Of a stretch of 64,000 nt of DNA, positions 52,293 to 60,236 are shown in pieces. Position numbers and translations under genes: made by a program. The stretch's first letter is position 1. The number at the start of each line of letters is the position of its first letter. Below the pieces are notes generated by a model. That model did no database searches. It was given only the letters and a program-made list of their open reading frames with translations, and was not told where the DNA came from. This DNA is from Paenibacillus wynnii (GTDB lineage Bacteria; Bacillota; Bacilli; Paenibacillales; Paenibacillaceae): positions 682,001 through 746,000 of the forward strand of contig NZ_JQCR01000002.1 in the NCBI RefSeq assembly GCF_000757885.1, given 5' to 3'.

Positions 52293-53249
52293 TCAACTAT
52301 TAAGAAGTTTTTCTATTTCTGCAAAGTCTGGAATGGAAGGGATTGCTCCTTTTTTTGTAGTCACGAGTGCACCTACTGCATTGGCGAACTGTACTGATTC
52401 TAGATAATCCACCTTTGTAAAATGGTTCAATGGAGTATTCCTACTAAGCACCTTATATAGGAAGCCTCCAAAAAAGGCATCACCTGCTCCTGTTGTATCG
52501 ATGGCCGTGACCTCAAAACCAGGAACAAGAGCGGACTCCCCCCTCAAACCGATAAAACAACCCTGTTCACCTAGAGTAACCAGAAGTACCTGAAGGTCAA
52601 ATTGATCTAATAGGATTAAAGAACCCTTATCTAAGTCGCTTGTTCCCGTCAATAGTTCTAATTCTTCATGAGAGATCTTCACTATATCCGCTAATAGAAG
52701 GCCTCTATGAATTGCCTGTATAGCAGACTCCTCATCTTTCCATAGTGCTGCTCTATAATTGGGATCATAAGAGATTAGTGCTCCATTCTTTTTAGCATGT
52801 TTGCAAGCGGTTAAAGTAGCTGTTGCCGAGGGTTCATGAGTCATTGAAAGGGATCCGAAATGGAATATCTTAATACCTTCTAATTGTTCTAAATTAACCT
52901 CAGAAGCTTGAAGCATCATATCTGCTCCCGGATTTCGATAAAAGCTGAAGTCTCGATCTCCGTCTTCATCTAGATGAACGAAGGCCAGGGTTGTTCTGAC
53001 ATCCTCAGAGAACACAATACCTTGTGTATCAATGCCACACTCATTCAAGGTAATTTGCAGGTACTTACCGAACTGATCCTGCCCTACTTTTCCAATAAAG
53101 GCTGTTGATACTCCAAGTTTAGCCATTACAGCCAGAACATTTGCAGGAGCACCCCCAGGATTTCTCTCAAACCTTATATTTCCGTTCTCGGATAAGCCCG
53201 CTGGGGTAAAGTCCACTAATACTTCACCTAAAGCTACAACATCTGCCAT
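52293..53249 (-). CDS. scrK: PfkB-family fructokinase
   Basis: A 318-residue ribokinase-family sugar kinase. VVALGEVLVDFTP at the start, RNPGGAPANVLAVMAKLG (PfkB signature 1) and DTTGAGDAFFGGFLY (signature 2 with the catalytic Asp) are present. The pattern is that of fructokinases (ScrK type) rather than ribokinase (RbsK). ATG at 53249 follows GAGGAGGT; the longer frame from 53288 has no ribosome site. A LacI-type operator covers its transcription start. Kinase substrate inferred from the family. Confidence 0.85.
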   Translation of the reverse strand: MADVVALGEVLVDFTPAGLSENGNIRFERNPGGAPANVLAVMAKLGVSTAFIGKVGQDQFGKYLQITLNECGIDTQGIVFSEDVRTTLAFVHLDEDGDRDFSFYRNPGADMMLQASEVNLEQLEGIKIFHFGSLSMTHEPSATATLTACKHAKKNGALISYDPNYRAALWKDEESAIQAIHRGLLLADIVKISHEELELLTGTSDLDKGSLILLDQFDLQVLLVTLGEQGCFIGLRGESALVPGFEVTAIDTTGAGDAFFGGFLYKVLSRNTPLNHFTKVDYLESVQFANAVGALVTTKKGAIPSIPDFAEIEKLLNS

Positions 53250-53297
53250 TAATAATAGAACCTCCTCATATTGATTATTCAACATCAATAAATCTTG

Positions 53298-53321
53298 TTA
53301 ATCGATTACGCAATCGATTAA
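53298..53321. promoter_or_regulatory. LacI-type operator at the scrK transcription start
   Basis: TTAATCGATTACGCAATCG then ATTAA, 22 of 24 positions palindromic, nine bases downstream of the -10, so a bound repressor would block transcription start. Confidence 0.8.
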
Positions 53322-53329
53322 TCACTCGA

Positions 53330-53358
53330 ATTATATGTTCTAACATCAGTTGTGTCAA
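53330..53358 (-). promoter_or_regulatory. Consensus promoter of scrK
   Basis: TTGACA (53358-53353), 17 bases, TATAAT (53335-53330): a perfect sigma-A promoter in both hexamers and spacer. Such a strong promoter needs the repressor site just described. Confidence 0.9.
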
Positions 53359-53377
53359 TTGAACTTTACAAAAAAAA

Positions 53378-53411
53378 GGATATTCCTAGCTCAACGGCTA
53401 GATAATATCCT
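53378..53411 (-). terminator. Terminator after threonine synthase
   Basis: AGGATATT...AATATCCT with AGC/GCT inside, followed on the minus strand by eight T. It lies between thrC and the scrK promoter. Confidence 0.85.
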
Positions 53412-53429
53412 CATTTACTTATAAAAATA

Positions 53430-54656
53430 TTACTTACCTTGTTCGATGGGAGAAATGAATTCCCCAACCTCAAGCAATGGCGGATTGACCTGCACCGATT
53501 CAGGGTATTTAATGCCTGCCCCAGTATTAAGCACTACTACTCTTTCCCCTTCTGTGATCCAGCCTGCAAGCGCTAGCTTACGTGCAGCGGCAAAGGCTGC
53601 TGCCCCTTCGGGACAAATAAACGCGCCCTCCAGACGAGCGACCTTTTCTTGCTCGACGCTCATCTCTTCGTCAGAAACGGCGACTGCAGCCCCTTCCGTC
53701 TCGTAGATAGCCTTCAACACCAGAAAGTCCCCCAGTGCCTTCGGTACGTTAATCCCAAAAGCCGCTGTAGTCGAATTCGGCCAGAACTCAGAGCGTTCCG
53801 CCTTCTCCTCCCAAGCTTTAACTATTGGCGCACAGCCCTCTGCTTGCACAGCAACAAGTCTCGGAAGCTTGCCCTCCACCCAGCCGATTTCCTGCAGTTC
53901 CTGCAATGCTTTATAAATACCAATAAGCCCAACCCCGCCGCCTGTAGGGTACAGAATTACATCCGGCATTTCCCAGCCCAATTGCTCGGCAATTTCAATT
54001 CCCATCGTTTTCTTACCTTCAATACGATACGGCTCTTTTAATGTTGAGGCATCATAAAGTCCGTTTTGCCCAACCTCCTGCGCAACGATCTTCCCGGCAT
54101 CGCTAATCAACCCGTTCACCAAGTACAACCGGGCCCCGGCCAATGCCACCTCGCTGCGTGTAATCTTGGGAGCATCCAGAGGCATCACTATCGTTGCCTC
54201 GATCCCTGCCCGGGCAGCATAAAGTGCCCAAGCTGCTCCGGCATTACCATTAGTAGGCATCGCCAGCTTACGGACGCCGAGCTCTTTTGCCTTGGATACT
54301 CCAACCGCCGCCCCGCGTGCCTTGAAGCTGCAACTTGGCACAAGGCTTTCATCTTTCATGAGCAAGGTGGTTATTCCATAGTCCTCCGCTAGCTTTGGCA
54401 GCTCCAGCAGAGGTGTCATACCTTCACCTAGGGTCACAACATTCAAAGGATCACTAACCGGTAGCAGCTCATGATACCTCCATAGGTCTGCTTTTCTACT
54501 CAGAAGATCCTCACGCTTCAACTCCTGTTTAACCCGATCCAGTTTATAACGAACCAGCAGCGGAGAACCGCAGACACAAAGCTGTTGTATATCATTAGCA
54601 TCATAGGTCTCGCCGCATTGCGGACAATCTAAATGAGATAAATAACTGAAGTTCAT
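53430..54656 (-). CDS. thrC: Threonine synthase-like PLP enzyme
   Basis: A 408-residue fold-type II PLP enzyme that turns O-phosphohomoserine into threonine. N-terminal zinc-ribbon-like Cys pairs (CPQCG and CVCGS), the PLP-Lys in SFKARGAAVGVSKAKELG, the Gly-rich phosphate loop PTGGGVGLIG and PTNGNAGAA are clear. The GNAGA and TGGGVG motifs fit threonine synthase, though some relatives are cysteine or diaminopropionate metabolising enzymes. ATG at 54656 with AAGGCGGG upstream; the 30-codon extension from 54746 is not supported. Not next to hom or thrB in this window. Confidence 0.8.
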   Translation of the reverse strand: MNFSYLSHLDCPQCGETYDANDIQQLCVCGSPLLVRYKLDRVKQELKREDLLSRKADLWRYHELLPVSDPLNVVTLGEGMTPLLELPKLAEDYGITTLLMKDESLVPSCSFKARGAAVGVSKAKELGVRKLAMPTNGNAGAAWALYAARAGIEATIVMPLDAPKITRSEVALAGARLYLVNGLISDAGKIVAQEVGQNGLYDASTLKEPYRIEGKKTMGIEIAEQLGWEMPDVILYPTGGGVGLIGIYKALQELQEIGWVEGKLPRLVAVQAEGCAPIVKAWEEKAERSEFWPNSTTAAFGINVPKALGDFLVLKAIYETEGAAVAVSDEEMSVEQEKVARLEGAFICPEGAAAFAAARKLALAGWITEGERVVVLNTGAGIKYPESVQVNPPLLEVGEFISPIEQGK

Positions 54657-54781
54657 ATCAATCCCGCCTTTTCTGATATATTCATACCGTTCCAACCCCT
54701 TAACTATGACTAGGCTTTGCAACATTTTCAATGCTTTTTGCGTCATGATACAATATAAAGAAACTAAAGAAGGTGCCCGTC

Positions 54782-55297
54782 GTGTTCCACCCCACTGTCT
54801 TCGATAATGTAAAGTATGCTTTTGAAAATCAGATCTATGATTTGGACAATCTGGATGGGATTATTGAAGTTACAGATCGCGCAGATCTGCTGGATTTGGC
54901 CCTGATGTCCAGAGAATTCAGGGTTTCCTTCAAATTGAAGGATAGCGAAAAAGTAACCTCCCAAGTTGTATTACTTTCCTCTATAAAGGATTTGGGTGAT
55001 GAGATTCTGGAGGTTCCCGGAGCTTCTCCCGGCTGCACGCTGCTGCTCAGATTTTATATGGAAGTCGAAGATGAAAGCGATCAATGCGAGGACATTCAAA
55101 ATACACTGTTCGCCATTTGGGGCCCGGATCTACAGCCGATTCAGACCTTGAGTTTCATCTACGAACAGGAACAAGAAACCTGTAACAATACCATTGAGCT
55201 TAAGTTCAAACGCCAGATTAATGAAGATCAGATGGAGGATATTCCGGAGCTGCTGAAGCATATGATTCAGAGTGCAGAAGAGCTGGAAACCCTCTAA
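54782..55297 (+). CDS. Protein of unknown function
   Basis: A 171-residue acidic protein (VFHPTVFDNVKYAFENQIYD start, many Asp/Glu, LLRFYMEVEDESDQCEDI). No membrane segment or signal peptide. I do not recognise the family. Both GTG codons at 54773 and 54782 are possible; the second has AAGGTG at a good distance. It is followed 46 bp later by a membrane protein gene in the same direction, so the two may be cotranscribed. Confidence 0.7.
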   Translation: MFHPTVFDNVKYAFENQIYDLDNLDGIIEVTDRADLLDLALMSREFRVSFKLKDSEKVTSQVVLLSSIKDLGDEILEVPGASPGCTLLLRFYMEVEDESDQCEDIQNTLFAIWGPDLQPIQTLSFIYEQEQETCNNTIELKFKRQINEDQMEDIPELLKHMIQSAEELETL

Positions 55298-55343
55298 ACT
55301 GAATTAGACAGAATGATACCTTTGAGATTGGGGTGGGTCAAAA

Positions 55344-55742
55344 ATGAACTTTATGCCTCCTGTAAAAAGCAAACGCTGGTCCATATGGTTTGGAGTTTAT
55401 GGACTGGTACTGTGGCTGCTGCTGATTCTCTATCGATTTGCTTTTCTGGGTCAGAGCATGGACATCATTATAGTGCTTCGCTTTGCACTCTTTGCCTTTG
55501 TAATCTCCGGTATCCTTAACGGTTTCGGATGGCTGGGTGCGCGCTACTTGTGGCTGCTCTCCACTGCTGGCATTATGCTCGGGATGATATTAATGTACGC
55601 CTACACTTCAAGGGATTTGTCAGGCTGGGAGGATCTCGCCGGTTTCCTGACCTTTGTCGTGTTTATGGTTGGAGGATTTGCAATCGGTTTGTTGGTCGAA
55701 GGGATTAATTTGATTATGAAGCGGCAGCGCAGGAACCCGTAG
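55344..55742 (+). CDS. Four-helix membrane protein of unknown function
   Basis: A 132-residue protein with four clear membrane helices (WFGVYGLVLWLLLILYRF, IIIVLRFALFAFVISGIL, YLWLLSTAGIMLGMILMY, GFLTFVVFMVGGFAIGLL) and a basic tail KRQRRNP inside. ATG at 55344 follows GGGGTGGG. No family recognised. It ends just before the right end of the TnpB element, which did not break it. Confidence 0.72.
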   Translation: MNFMPPVKSKRWSIWFGVYGLVLWLLLILYRFAFLGQSMDIIIVLRFALFAFVISGILNGFGWLGARYLWLLSTAGIMLGMILMYAYTSRDLSGWEDLAGFLTFVVFMVGGFAIGLLVEGINLIMKRQRRNP

Positions 55743-55755
55743 CTGTGACCTACCA

Positions 55756-55960
55756 TTCTCATTAAAATTCTTCTCGTGAACTACCCTCCACTTAAACCAA
55801 AGGTTTTGAAGTGGGGGCTTCGAAAGAAAAAACTCTTTCTCTTTTATTGCTGATTCATCCACAGAGCCAACGCCCCATGTCCTCAGCCTTGAATTTGCGG
55901 TGTCCCTACCGCTATATATTTTGTTGTTACTTACGCGGTCAGTTTTTGACCAAGGAGCCC
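55756..55960 (-). ncRNA. Predicted omega-RNA and right end of the TnpB element
   Basis: The IS200/IS605-type right end is seen on the minus strand as AAGCCCCCACTTCAAAACC then TTTGGTTTAAGTGGAGG and GTAGTTCAC (55821-55776), a stem-loop with CCACTT/AAGTGG arms, ending at the typical TAGTTCAC. TnpB's omega-RNA usually runs from the 3' end of tnpB to this edge, with the next 16-20 bases (55775-55756, GAGAAGAATTTTAATGAGAA) as guide. RNA start and guide length are inferred. Confidence 0.5.
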
Positions 55961-57259
55961 TATGCCGTATTGTTTAAGATTAAGTGCGGCATTGTGGTCT
56001 CTGTGCTTTTTTAAGCCGCAATGTGGACACAAAAATACACGGTCTGATAACTTTAAGTGTTTGTTTTTGCCTCCGCACTCGCTGCACAATTTACTTGAAG
56101 GAAAGAACTTATCAGCGATGATAAAGTGTTTTCCTTTTTTCAAGGCTTTGTATGTAAGCATATTTCGGTACATCCCAAAGCCATTATCGTGCAGTTTTTT
56201 ACCGAGCGACAGGCATTGTGCCAAGTTACTCAAATCCAAGTCTTCTACAACGATTGCATCATAATCATTGGTCTTCTGATTACTTGCTTTATGTAGAAAA
56301 TCTTTTCTTTGATTCTTAGCTTTTTTCATTACATCTTGGTACTCCGATAAGGTCTTTTTATAATTATTTGAATAGATAATCTTCCCCTCGGAGCCCAGTG
56401 AAGCAGCATTTTTTTTACGGGCAAGAGACTTGTTCAGCCTACGCTGTCGTTTTTCAATTATTTTATGGTAACGTGGATATTCAGCTGCTTCACCATTGCT
56501 GTCCACATACAATTCGGATTGGCTATAATCCAATCCAATGACTTTTTCTGGATTGATTTGTTCGATAGGTTTTTCACTTTTGAACGGAAAATCAACCGAC
56601 AACGAAACGAGATATTTCGTTCCTTCTCTACGGATAGTTGCTTTTTTTACGACTCCACCAACGGGTAGTTCGCGATGGAGATGAATTGCAATTCCATCTT
56701 GAAACTTTGGAATGCGAAGCAAATAACCGTTGTCGTTTTCATTTTTAACGACGCTAATATTGCCGTTTGTTTGATTAGTTGTATAACTTAGCTTACCTTG
56801 CTTCTTACTGTGAAATTTAGGTAAGCCTTTAATATCGCGAACATTCGGTATGTAACCCTCATTTTTGATTTTATATCGAATTGATTTTTTAAATTGAATT
56901 GGTTTTTTCGCATACTGCTCGTTGTACTTTTTAATAGCTGCCGTAAAACGCATTTTTGCGTCGTTATATACAAAAGAATCATTCGATTTATCAAGAAAAT
57001 CAAACTTATTCGTAATCGTCGTGTAGTTTGGAACTTTGTACGAAATGCGTCCGCCGGTGTATTCAATAGATTCAAGGTACTCATACAATCCAGCAACATA
57101 CTCGTTGTACACTTTACGTTCGCAACCGAATGAACGTTCAAGCCTGGGTTGTTGTTCTTTGCTTGGAAACACAGCATAACAAAAGCCATAGGTTACCCAA
57201 TCTTCTGGCAATTCTTTTTTAGTTCCTTTAATGTAATTTCCATTTTTGTCGTTTGCCAT
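55931..57259 (-). CDS. tnpB: IS200/IS605-family TnpB, RNA-guided nuclease (IS1341-type, no TnpA)
   Basis: A 442-residue TnpB. The RuvC-like catalytic residues are present: Asp244 (GLDYSQSELYV), Glu339 (VVEDLDLS) and Asp421 (DHNAALNL), and the zinc finger C392-x2-C395 (CSEC) and C411-x2-C414 (CPHC). N-terminal OrfB_HTH-like part (TYGFCYAVFPSKEQQPRLERSF). It appears intact. No tnpA is found nearby, so the element cannot move by itself but may cut DNA beside its RNA guide. Left end lies between 57260 and about 57420; its exact edge cannot be told. Confidence 0.9.
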   Translation of the reverse strand: MANDKNGNYIKGTKKELPEDWVTYGFCYAVFPSKEQQPRLERSFGCERKVYNEYVAGLYEYLESIEYTGGRISYKVPNYTTITNKFDFLDKSNDSFVYNDAKMRFTAAIKKYNEQYAKKPIQFKKSIRYKIKNEGYIPNVRDIKGLPKFHSKKQGKLSYTTNQTNGNISVVKNENDNGYLLRIPKFQDGIAIHLHRELPVGGVVKKATIRREGTKYLVSLSVDFPFKSEKPIEQINPEKVIGLDYSQSELYVDSNGEAAEYPRYHKIIEKRQRRLNKSLARKKNAASLGSEGKIIYSNNYKKTLSEYQDVMKKAKNQRKDFLHKASNQKTNDYDAIVVEDLDLSNLAQCLSLGKKLHDNGFGMYRNMLTYKALKKGKHFIIADKFFPSSKLCSECGGKNKHLKLSDRVFLCPHCGLKKHRDHNAALNLKQYGIGLLGQKLTA

Positions 57260-57462
57260 CAGTCAGGACCTCGCTTTCCAACTATTTCAGAACAAATGTT
57301 TGTATAACCATTGTACAAAATTTCCTGCAAAAATTTCAATAGGCACGACTTTTTTATTTGTTGCTCTGAAGCAAGAAAAAATTTAGACCGCCCTATCCAT
57401 CCCCCACCTACCTTTGGTTGAGGAAGAGGAGTTCCGGGCAGTTTGTTAAAGGTGTTGTTACC

Positions 57463-58032
57463 GTGTCCAATTCCTTCCTTACCAAAAATGCGCTCGCCCA
57501 TTCGTTAAAAAGCCTTATGGAGCATACACCGCTCAATAAGATTTCCGTCAAGCATCTGGTGGATGATTGCGGATTGAACAGGCAAACCTTCTATTATCAT
57601 TTTCAGGATATATTCGATCTGCTCGGCTGGATTTATAAGACTGAAGCGGTCGAAAGCATTGCTCAATATCGGAGCTACAATACGTGGACGGATGGATTTT
57701 ACCGTATCTTCTGTTATATCGAAAGAAATAAAGCCTTCTGCTGCAACACTTTGGATTCCCTGGGTCGAAACCATCTGGACGCTTACCTGTACGAAGTGAC
57801 GAATGACCTCATTATGGGTGTCATTAATGAACTGGCCACGGGACTTGAGGTCAACGGCGAAGATAAACGGTTTATTGCGAACTTCTATACGCTGGCATTC
57901 ACCGGCCTCATGATCCAGTGGATGAGAAACGGTATGAAGGATGAACCGAAACTGATCATTACGAAGCTAAGCGGGCTGATTGAAGGAAACTTCCTGAAAG
58001 CCTTGCACACATACGAGAAACGACCGTCGTAA
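57463..58032 (+). CDS. TetR-family regulator (TetR_C_33 / DhaS-like)
   Basis: A 189-residue regulator: helix-turn-helix LTKNALAHSLKSLMEHTPLNK and ISVKHLVDDCGLNRQTFYYHFQD, the DhaS-like C-terminal domain after it (LGWIYKTEAVESI). GTG at 57463 is preceded by AAAGGTG and starts the normal SNSFLTKNALA opening; the longer frame from 57418 is not needed. It is directly upstream of oleate hydratase in the same direction, a pairing consistent with local control of fatty-acid metabolism, but the ligand is unknown. Confidence 0.82.
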   Translation: MSNSFLTKNALAHSLKSLMEHTPLNKISVKHLVDDCGLNRQTFYYHFQDIFDLLGWIYKTEAVESIAQYRSYNTWTDGFYRIFCYIERNKAFCCNTLDSLGRNHLDAYLYEVTNDLIMGVINELATGLEVNGEDKRFIANFYTLAFTGLMIQWMRNGMKDEPKLIITKLSGLIEGNFLKALHTYEKRPS

Positions 58033-58056
58033 CCTCTCTGTTCGGCGGTTTTTTTG
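58022..58056 (+). terminator. Terminator after the TetR gene
   Basis: ACCGTCG and CGGCGGT pair (one G-T) followed by seven T, overlapping the last codons. Confidence 0.65.
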
Positions 58057-58084
58057 TAGCTCATTAGTTTGGATATGGCGTGGG

Positions 58085-58310
58085 TTGGGTTGGGTTGGCC
58101 AATTATAGGGAATAAAACCCTCTAATTGAACGTTTGCTTCTCTTAAACATAAATTAGATGGATTTTTTCCGTCTAATTTTGAGATATACAAGGATATATG
58201 CCCCATTCGAGGGGAAACGGCAGAATTAGTGGGATAATTTCCCTCTAAAAGCTCAAACGGTGGTCATTACTCAGGATTAGAGGGATTTTTTCCCGCTAAA
58301 TTAAATGTTC
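58085..58310. repeat. Palindromic TTAGAGGGA-type repeat cluster
   Basis: At least three imperfect palindromes of the shape ATTAGAxGGATTTTTTCCxTCTAAT occur at 58150-58178, 58224-58250 and 58280-58306, plus a half copy at 58108. The unit is an inverted repeat with a T-rich loop. No gene in this stretch. Likely a small interspersed element family. Confidence 0.7.
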
Positions 58311-58360
58311 CCGCGCTCAAAGTTTGAGAAGAGGTGTTCCAACAACTCAGATTAGCCGAA

Positions 58361-58415
58361 GATCGTGGAGTTCTGTTATATCGAGATCGTGGAGTTCTAT
58401 TATATCGAGATCATG
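58361..58415. repeat. 24-bp direct repeat upstream of oleate hydratase
   Basis: GATCGTGGAGTTCTGTTATA TCGA occurs twice (58361-58384 and 58385-58408, one base different) with a third partial copy after it. Function unknown; it is in frame with the open frame ahead of ohyA but that frame is not thought to be translated. Confidence 0.75.
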
Positions 58416-58593
58416 CTCATTGTCCGACATCAGAGTTCAACCAAACTATCGCATATTTTGTCTAAAAGCTAGACACTTTCCCTCAAGTGACCAAAAACCT
58501 TACACTCCGGAGGTTTTGATTATACCCCCTGCGTCGGCCTTGTATTACATTAGGGTCATGAAACAGCAATCAGTAACCTTGGAGGCGACAATC

Positions 58594-60174
58594 GTGAAAA
58601 AAGAGTACGGTAATCAACAGGTTTATTTTGTGGGCGGCGGAATTGCATCACTTGCGGGTGCAGCTTACCTCGTCAGAGACTGTGACTTTCCGGGACAGAA
58701 CATTCACATTATTGAGGAAATGAAAATTCTCGGCGGCAGCAACGACGGTGCAGGCGATGTCGAGGAAGGTTATGTTATTCGAGGCGGACGGATGCTTAAT
58801 GATGAAGCCTATGAGAATTTATGGGAGCTGCTCCTGACCATTCCTTCAATCGATCATCCGGGGATGTCCGTTAGAGAAGAAATTATAGCCTTTGATACCG
58901 CCAACCCGACGCATTCCAACGCCCGGCTCGTAAACAGCAAGGGCGAAGTTGAAGATGTTCTGTCTATGGGCTTCGATATGGCTGACCGGATGGCATTGGG
59001 TAAGCTGATCCTTACTCCTGAAGATAAAATGGGCAAAGCGCGGATTAACGACTGGTTCGCACCGCACTTTTTCGAGACCAATTTCTGGTATATGTGGGCA
59101 ACTACTTTCGCGTTCCAGCCTTGGCACAGCGCAGTTGAATTCAAAAGATATATGATCCGCTTCATTCATGAATTCCCAAGAATACAGACCCTAGAAGGGG
59201 TAACTCGCACTCCTTATAACCAATACGATTCCATCATTCTGCCGATGCACAAGTATCTTGAACCCTTCGGCGTAGACTTTACTCTTAAATGCACAGTAAC
59301 AGACCTCGAGTTTAAAGACGGCGACGGCATTACCGTGACTAAGATGAACGTGCTGCGGGAAGGCGTAGAAGATGTAATCCATGTGAACGAGGGCGATCTC
59401 GTAATCGTCACAAACGGTTCCATGACTGAGGGCTCCAGTCTCGGCTCCATGACTTCCGCCCCACAGTTGAACGGTAAGGGAAGCTCATGGAAACTGTGGG
59501 AGAACATCGCTGCTAAGAAGCCGGGCCTCGGCAATCCTTCTTCCTTCGATGACCATGTAGACGGATCTAAATGGGAATCTTTTACCGTGACCTTCCAGGA
59601 TTCCAAGTTCTTCGATCTAATGGAGAAGTTCTCGCGTAACCGTGCCGGGACCGGTGCTTTGGTAACCTTCAAGGATTCCAGCTGGTTCATGTCTATCGTA
59701 TTGGCCTTCCAGCCGCATTTCCGCAACCAGCCGGAGCATGTGAAAGTATTCTGGGGCTACGGACTGTATCCGGATAAGGTCGGCGATTTTGTGAAGAAAA
59801 GAATGTGTGACTGTACCGGGGAAGAAATTATGGAAGAGCTGATCGGGCACCTTCATTTCGAAGAGCATAAGGATGAAATTATGGCTACCGCCAACTGTAT
59901 CCCTTGCATGATGCCTTATATCACCTCTCAATTCATGCCTAGATTAAACAGTGACAGACCGAAGGTGGTTCCTGAAGGCTCTACAAATCTGGCGTTCGTC
60001 GGGCAGTATTGCGAAATTCCGGATGATGTAGTCTTTACTGAAGAGTACTCCGTACGGGCTGCCAGAATTGCAGTTTACACCCTGCTTGGTATCAACCGAC
60101 CGATTGAACCGATCAACCAGCATCAATTCGATGTGCGAACGTTGTTTACGAGCTTTGTTACTTCTTTTAGATAA
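58594..60174 (+). CDS. ohyA: Oleate hydratase
   Basis: A 526-residue FAD enzyme of the 'myosin-cross-reactive antigen' family that hydrates oleic acid to 10-hydroxystearate, detoxifying unsaturated fatty acids. FAD loop VGGGIASLAGAAYLVRD, NDGAGDVEEGYVIRGGRML (the conserved catalytic-Glu-containing block), and FEETN-like ETNFWYMWATTFAFQPW are present. Shorter than the 590-residue streptococcal form but normal for this subgroup. Start GTG at 58594 follows GGAGG by eight bases; the open frame runs on upstream to 58324 but lacks conserved content. ATG codon at 58558 is the other candidate. Confidence 0.85.
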   Translation: MKKEYGNQQVYFVGGGIASLAGAAYLVRDCDFPGQNIHIIEEMKILGGSNDGAGDVEEGYVIRGGRMLNDEAYENLWELLLTIPSIDHPGMSVREEIIAFDTANPTHSNARLVNSKGEVEDVLSMGFDMADRMALGKLILTPEDKMGKARINDWFAPHFFETNFWYMWATTFAFQPWHSAVEFKRYMIRFIHEFPRIQTLEGVTRTPYNQYDSIILPMHKYLEPFGVDFTLKCTVTDLEFKDGDGITVTKMNVLREGVEDVIHVNEGDLVIVTNGSMTEGSSLGSMTSAPQLNGKGSSWKLWENIAAKKPGLGNPSSFDDHVDGSKWESFTVTFQDSKFFDLMEKFSRNRAGTGALVTFKDSSWFMSIVLAFQPHFRNQPEHVKVFWGYGLYPDKVGDFVKKRMCDCTGEEIMEELIGHLHFEEHKDEIMATANCIPCMMPYITSQFMPRLNSDRPKVVPEGSTNLAFVGQYCEIPDDVVFTEEYSVRAARIAVYTLLGINRPIEPINQHQFDVRTLFTSFVTSFR

Positions 60175-60186
60175 AAGGTGCATGTC

Positions 60187-60228
60187 AAAAAGGCGAAAGC
60201 ATGAGGAGTCCCTCTGCTTCGCCTTTTT
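60187..60228. terminator. Bidirectional terminator between ohyA and the FrnE-like gene
   Basis: AAAAAGGCGAA / TTCGCCTTTTT, eleven perfect pairs, T-runs both sides. Confidence 0.88.
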
Positions 60229-60236
60229 CATTACAT

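Noticed and set aside
58324-58593. N-terminal 90-codon extension of oleate hydratase
   Set aside because: It includes a 24-bp direct repeat, lacks similarity to the family start, and a GTG with a good ribosome site at 58594 begins the conserved protein.
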